A DNA stretch of 64,000 nucleotides, taken from assembly GCA_002314445.1 (NCBI GenBank), contig DCFX01000020.1, forward strand, positions 1-64,000, given 5' to 3'. Each line of letters starts with the position of its first letter. Position 1 is the first letter of the stretch. The DNA comes from Treponema sp. UBA1793. Lineage in GTDB: Bacteria > Spirochaetota > Spirochaetia > Treponematales > Treponemataceae. This document shows positions 59,503-64,000 of the stretch, one piece after another. The notes beneath the pieces were generated by a model, which did no database searches, was not told where the DNA came from, and was given only the letters and a program-made list of their open reading frames with translations. The translations under genes and the position numbers were made by a program.

Positions 59503-59616
59503 GGCCACTGAAAAAGTGTCAATTTCAAAATTGTAAGTATCGTTTTCGAGATTATTCTCATAATAATTACACTACATATGGGCAAGAAACTGCTCAAGGG
59601 AATTTTTTCAGTGGTC
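59503..59616. mobile_element. Possible 114-bp MITE or insertion sequence remnant
   Basis: GGCCACTGAAAAA (59503-59515) and, inverted, GACCACTGAAAAA (59616-59604) form 13-bp ends with one mismatch, enclosing 88 bases of AT-rich sequence without a coding frame of note. Size and structure suit a miniature inverted-repeat element. No clear target-site duplication is visible, and no transposase is in the window. Confidence 0.45.
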
Positions 59617-59668
59617 TCTTGTGTCAGGGTTTGTGATTTTTGTAGCAGCATATCAATTATTATACAAA

Positions 59669-59702
59669 TAAAAAGGCGCCTGCATTTACAGGCACCTTTT
59701 TA
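59669..59702. terminator. Intrinsic terminator after the RecA-fold gene
   Basis: AAAAAGGCGCCTG and CAGGCACCTTTTT form a stem with one mismatch around CATTTA. It lies 34 bases beyond the minus-strand stop at 59736 and ends in a T-run on either strand. Confidence 0.88.
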
Positions 59703-59735
59703 GTATTTATCAACAGAAATACTCTGTACTTTTTC

Positions 59736-60416
59736 TTATTTTGTGGTCATAAGCAAAGTTTTCGGATCCAGGTTGATGGTTTCCGCTATATCCTTGTTGT
59801 CACGGAGCTTCATCACATTGAGTGTGATGCAGTTCTGTGCAGGAGCAAGGTGGCAGACTGCTGAAAAATAGGGCTGAAGTTCAGCACGGCATGAATCGCC
59901 GAGTTTTGAACTCTCTTTTGTATCGCTGAACCAAGCTGTGACTTTTTCGTCTTTTACGAATTTATCAACTGCAGCAATATCGTCCTTTGATACTTTGTCC
60001 ATATTAAGACCATCAATTATAAGTGCGGAAACTTTTATACCGCCATCCTTCAGCGCGTGAAGAGTATTGATGACTTTCGGCAGTGTGAACGTTTCCTGAT
60101 TGAAGTTGAGGATCGTACGGTCACGTACAATGCTGTCCTTCAGTTCAGAAGAATCGTTCATATTCTTCTTCTTTGAAATTTCCGTAAATATGCTGTCATA
60201 CCAGGAAATTACATTTGAAGAATGCTGGTCGAAAGAGACATGAACAAGCTGCTTCCCGTGAAGAAGTGCGTCGAGACCAAACTGTACGAGGACAGATGTC
60301 TTGCCGAGTCCTTTTTTTGAAGTGATGAGGCCCATTTCACCGTCTTTAAGTCCGCCGTCTGTAATATTATCGAAACTGCGGACGGGGCTGTGGTCAATAA
60401 GATCTTTTTTATCCAT
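59736..60416 (-). CDS. RecA/KaiC-fold ATPase-like protein of unknown function
   Basis: Cytoplasmic protein of 226 residues. A Walker A variant ITSKKGLGKTSVLVQFG lies near residues 31-47 and a Walker B-like VSALIIDGLN near 135, in the arrangement of RecA/KaiC/DnaB-type P-loop domains. It lacks a clear catalytic Glu after the P-loop. I do not recognise a family beyond the fold. Start at 60416 with AAGGAG eight bases away; the ATG at 60422 is too close to that site. It lies 12 bases downstream of fusA and ends before a strong terminator. Confidence 0.65.
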   Translation of the reverse strand: MDKKDLIDHSPVRSFDNITDGGLKDGEMGLITSKKGLGKTSVLVQFGLDALLHGKQLVHVSFDQHSSNVISWYDSIFTEISKKKNMNDSSELKDSIVRDRTILNFNQETFTLPKVINTLHALKDGGIKVSALIIDGLNMDKVSKDDIAAVDKFVKDEKVTAWFSDTKESSKLGDSCRAELQPYFSAVCHLAPAQNCITLNVMKLRDNKDIAETINLDPKTLLMTTK

Positions 60417-60428
60417 GTACATCACTCC

Positions 60429-62516
60429 TTATCTCTGTTCAGCCTTGCGCTGTTCCTGATACTTTTTCTGGAGTTCTTCTGCAACTGCATTCGGAACACG
60501 ACCGTACTTCAGGAATTCCATGGTAAATTCAGCCTTTCCCTGTGTGGATGAGCGGAGAATTGTTGAGAATCCGAACATTTCGGAAAGCGGTACTTCAGCA
60601 TTGACTGTTGAAGTATTGTTTTCATCAGTCGTATCCACAATGACACCGCGGCGCTGGTTGATAAGGCCGAACATATTGCCCTGGAACTCTGTCGGTCCCG
60701 AAATGGAGACCTTCATAATCGGTTCAAGAATAACTGGTTTTGCCTTTTCATATCCCTCGCGGAATGCTCCGATTGCAGCCATCTGGAATGCTATATCGGA
60801 AGAATCGACAGGGTGATACTGACCGTCGTTGATGGTCATCTTTACGCCGACAATCGGGAAGCCGATGAGTGTGCCTTTTTCCAGAGCCTTGCGGAAGCCT
60901 TTATCGCAGGACGGGATGTATTCATTGGGAATTGCACCGCCTTTAATTGCGTCCACAAACTCGTAGTCTTTTCCTTCGAGCGGTTCCATGATACCTGCAA
61001 CACGTCCGTACTGACCGGAACCACCAGTCTGCTTTTTATGCGTGTAGTTGAATGTTGCGCTCTGAGTAATAGATTCACGGTATGCAACCTGAGGCTGTCC
61101 GACCGTAACTTCGCAGTTATATTCACGTTTCATACGTTCAACGTAAACTGCCAGATGAAGTTCGCCCATACCTTTGATGATTGTTTCGTTCGATTCAGGA
61201 TCGACGAACGTCTGGAATGTCGGATCTTCTTTTGTAAAGCGGTTAAGTGCTTTACCCAGCTGGTCTGCTGCAGCCTTATCTTTCGGCATTATGGACTGGG
61301 AGATAACCGGGGTCGGCACAAACATAGAAGCCATGGAATAGTTAAGCCCGCCGCCTGTGAATGTATCACCGGAAGCGCACTCGATACCGAACAATGCAAC
61401 GATGTCACCAGGAGTTGCTTCGTTAATATCTTCCATTTTGTTGGAATTCATGCGTACAAGACGTCCTACCTTGAACTTCTTGCGTGCACGGGTATTGTAA
61501 AGTTCACAGCCTTTTGCGATAGTTCCCTGGTAGACACGGACATAGGTAAGCTGACCATACTGACCGTCGTCAAGTTTGAATGCAAGCGCGATAGTCGGCT
61601 TATCCGGTTTTGATTCGAGAATGACAGGCGCTTCGTTATTGTCAAGGTCAAGTGCAGTATTTTTGACTTCAGTCGGATCAGGCAGATAGCGTGTAACACC
61701 GTCAAGCAGCGGCTGAATACCTTTGTTTGTATGTGCTGAACCGCAGAAAACACCGACGAACTGTTCTGCAAGCGTTCCCTTACGGCATGCTGCAATAATT
61801 TCTTCTTCTGTTTCTTTTCCTTCGAGTGCATCTTCCATCAGCTGGTCATCAAACATTGAAGCTGCATCGACAAGATCCTGCCGGTATTTCTTTGCATCTT
61901 CGACGAGGTATGCAGGAATTTCCGCGACACGAACATCAACACCATCGTTGCCCTCAAAATAGAGTGCTTTCATGGCAATAAGATCGACAACACCTTCGAG
62001 TTTATCTTCAAGACCAATCGGAATTTCCATCATATGAGCATTCAGTCCGAGTTTATCGCGGAGCTGTTTGCAGACACGGAGCGGATTAGCACCCTGACGG
62101 TCGCATTTATTGACGAATGCCATGCGGGGTACATGATAGCGCTTGAGCTGGCGGTCAACGGTGATTGACTGAGACTGAACACCCGCGACTGCGCAGAGAA
62201 CGAGGATTGCTCCATCGAGAACACGGAGTGCGCGCTCAACTTCAATTGTAAAGTCAACGTGGCCGGGTGTATCAATCAGATTGATTGTATAACCTTTCCA
62301 TGTGACCTGTGTTGCTGCAGACTGAATCGTGATACCACGTTCACGTTCCAGATCCATACTGTCCATTGTGGCACCGACACCATCTTTGCCGTGAACTTCA
62401 TGAATCTGATGAATTTTGTTGCAATAGAACAGAATTCGTTCCGACAGAGTGGTTTTACCCGAGTCAATGTGGGCACTAATACCGATATTCCGTACTTTGG
62501 AAATATCAAAGTCCAT
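60429..62516 (-). CDS. fusA: Elongation factor G, spirochaete/mitochondrial-like type
   Basis: Translational GTPase of 695 residues. G1 is AHIDSGKTT, G3 DTPGHVDF, G4 NKCD; domains II-V follow. The sequence around switch I and II (HGKDGVGATMDSMDLERERG, ALRVLDGAILVLCAVAGVQS) is closer to the mitochondrial EF-G1 pattern than to canonical bacterial EF-G, which is the spd-type EF-G1 known from spirochaetes, planctomycetes and delta-proteobacteria. It probably performs translocation. Domain IV loop HKKQTGGSGQYG is intact. AGAGGT lies eight bases before the ATG. Confidence 0.93.
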   Translation of the reverse strand: MDFDISKVRNIGISAHIDSGKTTLSERILFYCNKIHQIHEVHGKDGVGATMDSMDLERERGITIQSAATQVTWKGYTINLIDTPGHVDFTIEVERALRVLDGAILVLCAVAGVQSQSITVDRQLKRYHVPRMAFVNKCDRQGANPLRVCKQLRDKLGLNAHMMEIPIGLEDKLEGVVDLIAMKALYFEGNDGVDVRVAEIPAYLVEDAKKYRQDLVDAASMFDDQLMEDALEGKETEEEIIAACRKGTLAEQFVGVFCGSAHTNKGIQPLLDGVTRYLPDPTEVKNTALDLDNNEAPVILESKPDKPTIALAFKLDDGQYGQLTYVRVYQGTIAKGCELYNTRARKKFKVGRLVRMNSNKMEDINEATPGDIVALFGIECASGDTFTGGGLNYSMASMFVPTPVISQSIMPKDKAAADQLGKALNRFTKEDPTFQTFVDPESNETIIKGMGELHLAVYVERMKREYNCEVTVGQPQVAYRESITQSATFNYTHKKQTGGSGQYGRVAGIMEPLEGKDYEFVDAIKGGAIPNEYIPSCDKGFRKALEKGTLIGFPIVGVKMTINDGQYHPVDSSDIAFQMAAIGAFREGYEKAKPVILEPIMKVSISGPTEFQGNMFGLINQRRGVIVDTTDENNTSTVNAEVPLSEMFGFSTILRSSTQGKAEFTMEFLKYGRVPNAVAEELQKKYQEQRKAEQR

Positions 62517-62724
62517 ATTGTTTACCTCTTATAAATAATATCCCAAGATAGAGTATTAATAAATATACCTTATTATACCTGTTTATTCAACTACTCCGAT
62601 GACTATTGTCAAATCCAGGCAGCAGGTTCATGCCCGTAAAGAAAAATATAATTCCTTCCTGCTGTACCTGCATAATGGTATCCGCTTTTATGCTTTGTAT
62701 CAAGGAGCCGCGCTCTTCTGTCGA
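62517..62724. other. Gap between rsmH and fusA with fusA upstream region
   Basis: 208 bases without a gene. On the minus strand it contains TTGACA (62612-62607) and a perfect TATAAT nearer to fusA, but these are about 29 bases apart, so the exact promoter is unclear. AT-rich sequence follows up to the AGAGGT site. Nothing else is recognisable. Confidence 0.4.
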
Positions 62725-63771
62725 TTACGATCGTACAGCCCAGCGCAGCCGCACTGAGCGGGAGCGGGGATTACTGTAGCGCTCTTCCTTGCTTTCTCTT
62801 ATTTCCTTGTCCTGAATACGGGAATACAAACCGCATTCTTTTCCCTCTTCAAACGACCTGACTACCCGGTCGTCCTCTCCTCTGTGAAACGTAAGGATTA
62901 CCGCGCGTCCGCCGGATTTAAGGCAGTACGGCAGATTTGACAAAAAAACATCCAATGCCTGAAACTCTTCATTTACGTCTATCCGCAGAGCCTGATATAC
63001 CCGCCGTTCTGCTTTTAGTATTTCCCGTTCAGTGCGTTGTAATCCTGTCAGCGTTTCCCGTATGATTCCTGAAAGATCTTCTGTTGTAAGCATTTTCTCA
63101 CGGTTTTGAAAAACGGCATGAGCAATTGGTTCCGCATCGGGTTCATCAGCGTTATTCCGTAAAATAAATGCAAGTTTACCTTCCGGAATGCGTGTCAGCA
63201 GATGAGATGCAGTCTCTCCTGTCTGCTGATCCATCCGCATATCAAGCGGACCGTCATTCTTAAAGGTAAAACCACGTTCCGGATTGTCTATCTGCATGGA
63301 AGAAACACCCAGATCGGCCAGAATCATGTCGACACAGGGATGTTTGACCGATGAAAGTATTTTTGGAAGAGCTTCAAAATTTGTATGTATCGCGGCAAAC
63401 GACTCAGGGCCGAATCCTTTTGCACGAATTCGTGATTCTGTTTTAGCCAGCTCTTCAGAATCAACGTCAAGTCCGTAGAGCATTCCGCCTGGCAGGATTT
63501 TTCTTAGTATTTCACAGGTGTGCCCGCCATACCCGAGCGTAGCATCTACCGCTGTTTCTCCGGGCTTTGGATCAAGAATTGTAAGTACTTCCTGCAGGCA
63601 AACCGGACGGTGGGTGCCGGCCGGAGTATCTCCCCGGGAAATAATATGCTGGATGTCTTCCTTGTATTTTTCGGGATTTAATTCCTTGTATTTTTCAGAA
63701 AAGGTATGAGGGTGCGTACCTGCATAACGTATTCTTCGTTTATGCGGTTGAACAGAAACCTGATCGTCCAT
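62725..63771 (-). CDS. rsmH: 16S rRNA (cytosine-N4)-methyltransferase RsmH
   Basis: Methyltransferase (MraW) of 348 residues that modifies C1402 in the ribosomal P site. Landmarks: HRPVCLQEVL, DATLGYGGHT (SAM motif I), ADLGVSSMQIDNPERGFTF, and RALRIDVN-type QALRIDVNEEFQAL near the C-terminus, then a basic RSVRLRWAVR end. The N-terminal 40-50 residues are an extension relative to most homologues. I start at the ATG at 63771 with GGGAG seven bases upstream; the ATGs at 63801 and 63864 lack a site. Elsewhere it heads the dcw cluster; here fusA lies downstream. Confidence 0.93.
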   Translation of the reverse strand: MDDQVSVQPHKRRIRYAGTHPHTFSEKYKELNPEKYKEDIQHIISRGDTPAGTHRPVCLQEVLTILDPKPGETAVDATLGYGGHTCEILRKILPGGMLYGLDVDSEELAKTESRIRAKGFGPESFAAIHTNFEALPKILSSVKHPCVDMILADLGVSSMQIDNPERGFTFKNDGPLDMRMDQQTGETASHLLTRIPEGKLAFILRNNADEPDAEPIAHAVFQNREKMLTTEDLSGIIRETLTGLQRTEREILKAERRVYQALRIDVNEEFQALDVFLSNLPYCLKSGGRAVILTFHRGEDDRVVRSFEEGKECGLYSRIQDKEIRESKEERYSNPRSRSVRLRWAVRS

Positions 63772-63864
63772 TTTTTTGCTCCCTGGCGCATAGTATACCA
63801 TAGTATCCGGCTGTTGGGGAATCTGCCGTGTGAACGTCATTACAGTACAGCTGCATAGTACCAT

Positions 63865-64000
63865 TGGATTCGGAGTAAGATGAGCTGGTTAGCCAATGCA
63901 ATTTTTTGTAGTTTTAAGAAGTGTTGTTCTGGGCAGGCTTTTTATTTGATACTGCTGCGATGTATGTGTTCAGTATTCTGTTTTAATATTTATCCGCGCG
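63865..64000. other. Window end, no feature recognised
   Basis: 136 bases upstream of rsmH on its minus-strand side. I see no gene, repeat or convincing promoter; any longer feature would be cut by the window edge. Confidence 0.3.

Overview
The window looks like a chromosomal segment of a spirochaete of the genus Treponema, probably a free-living or commensal rather than a strict pathogen. The signs are a class I (archaeal-type) lysyl-tRNA synthetase, a PnrA-type nucleoside ABC operon, an EF-G of the mitochondrial-like spirochaete type, a BspA-like leucine-rich repeat protein, four methyl-accepting chemotaxis proteins, and branched-chain amino acid synthesis through citramalate. I cannot name a species. 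No prophage, CRISPR array or intact transposase is visible.

Layout. 1-1.4 kb: end of feoB and an iron-dependent alcohol dehydrogenase. 1.4-1.8 kb: a gene-free stretch with a 128-bp hairpin-rich unit repeated in tandem. 1.8-4.3 kb (minus): pentapeptide protein and chemoreceptor. 4.4-11.2 kb: a complete phosphate operon pstS-pstC-pstA-pstB-phoU-phoB-phoR behind four 11-bp direct repeats that look like a Pho box; its PstS is circularly permuted. 11.2-21.9 kb: mixed single genes (metalloprotease lipoprotein, redox-cysteine protein, membrane hydrolase, six-TM chemoreceptor, UPF0340 protein, rubredoxin, MTA phosphorylase, histidine phosphatase, adenine deaminase, pyridoxal kinase). 22-33.6 kb: cimA, leuB, ilvD and ilvB interspersed with a chemoreceptor, an LRR protein with a thioesterase, and a DtxR-like regulator. 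33.7-41.2 kb: CstA-type transporter, periplasmic protein, argH, adenylate cyclase, polar amino acid ABC transporter. 41.3-46.7 kb: the rpsP-khpA-rimM-trmD-rplS cluster running into a FliK-like protein, a stand-alone FlhB C-terminal domain, YraN and small unknown proteins. 46.7-53.3 kb: tRNA-Leu(UAA), tatD, pgi, lysS, chemoreceptor. 53.3-59.1 kb: nucleoside ABC operon with its MarR-like regulator and a divergent membrane protein. 59.1-59.7 kb: a probable stand-alone structured RNA, a dispersed repeat and a possible MITE. 59.7-63.8 kb (minus): RecA-fold protein, fusA and rsmH.

A theme across the window is promoter architecture. Many genes have a Shine-Dalgarno sequence, but at least seven have none and instead show a -10 hexamer ending exactly six bases before the ATG, often with a TTG-type -35 hexamer 17 bases further up, which predicts leaderless mRNAs. 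Several other promoters (leuB, rubredoxin, cimA, nucleoside transporter) carry a perfect or near-perfect inverted repeat on or next to the -10 element and so look operator-controlled.

All functional calls rest on reading the sequence and on recalled family features; no database search was run.
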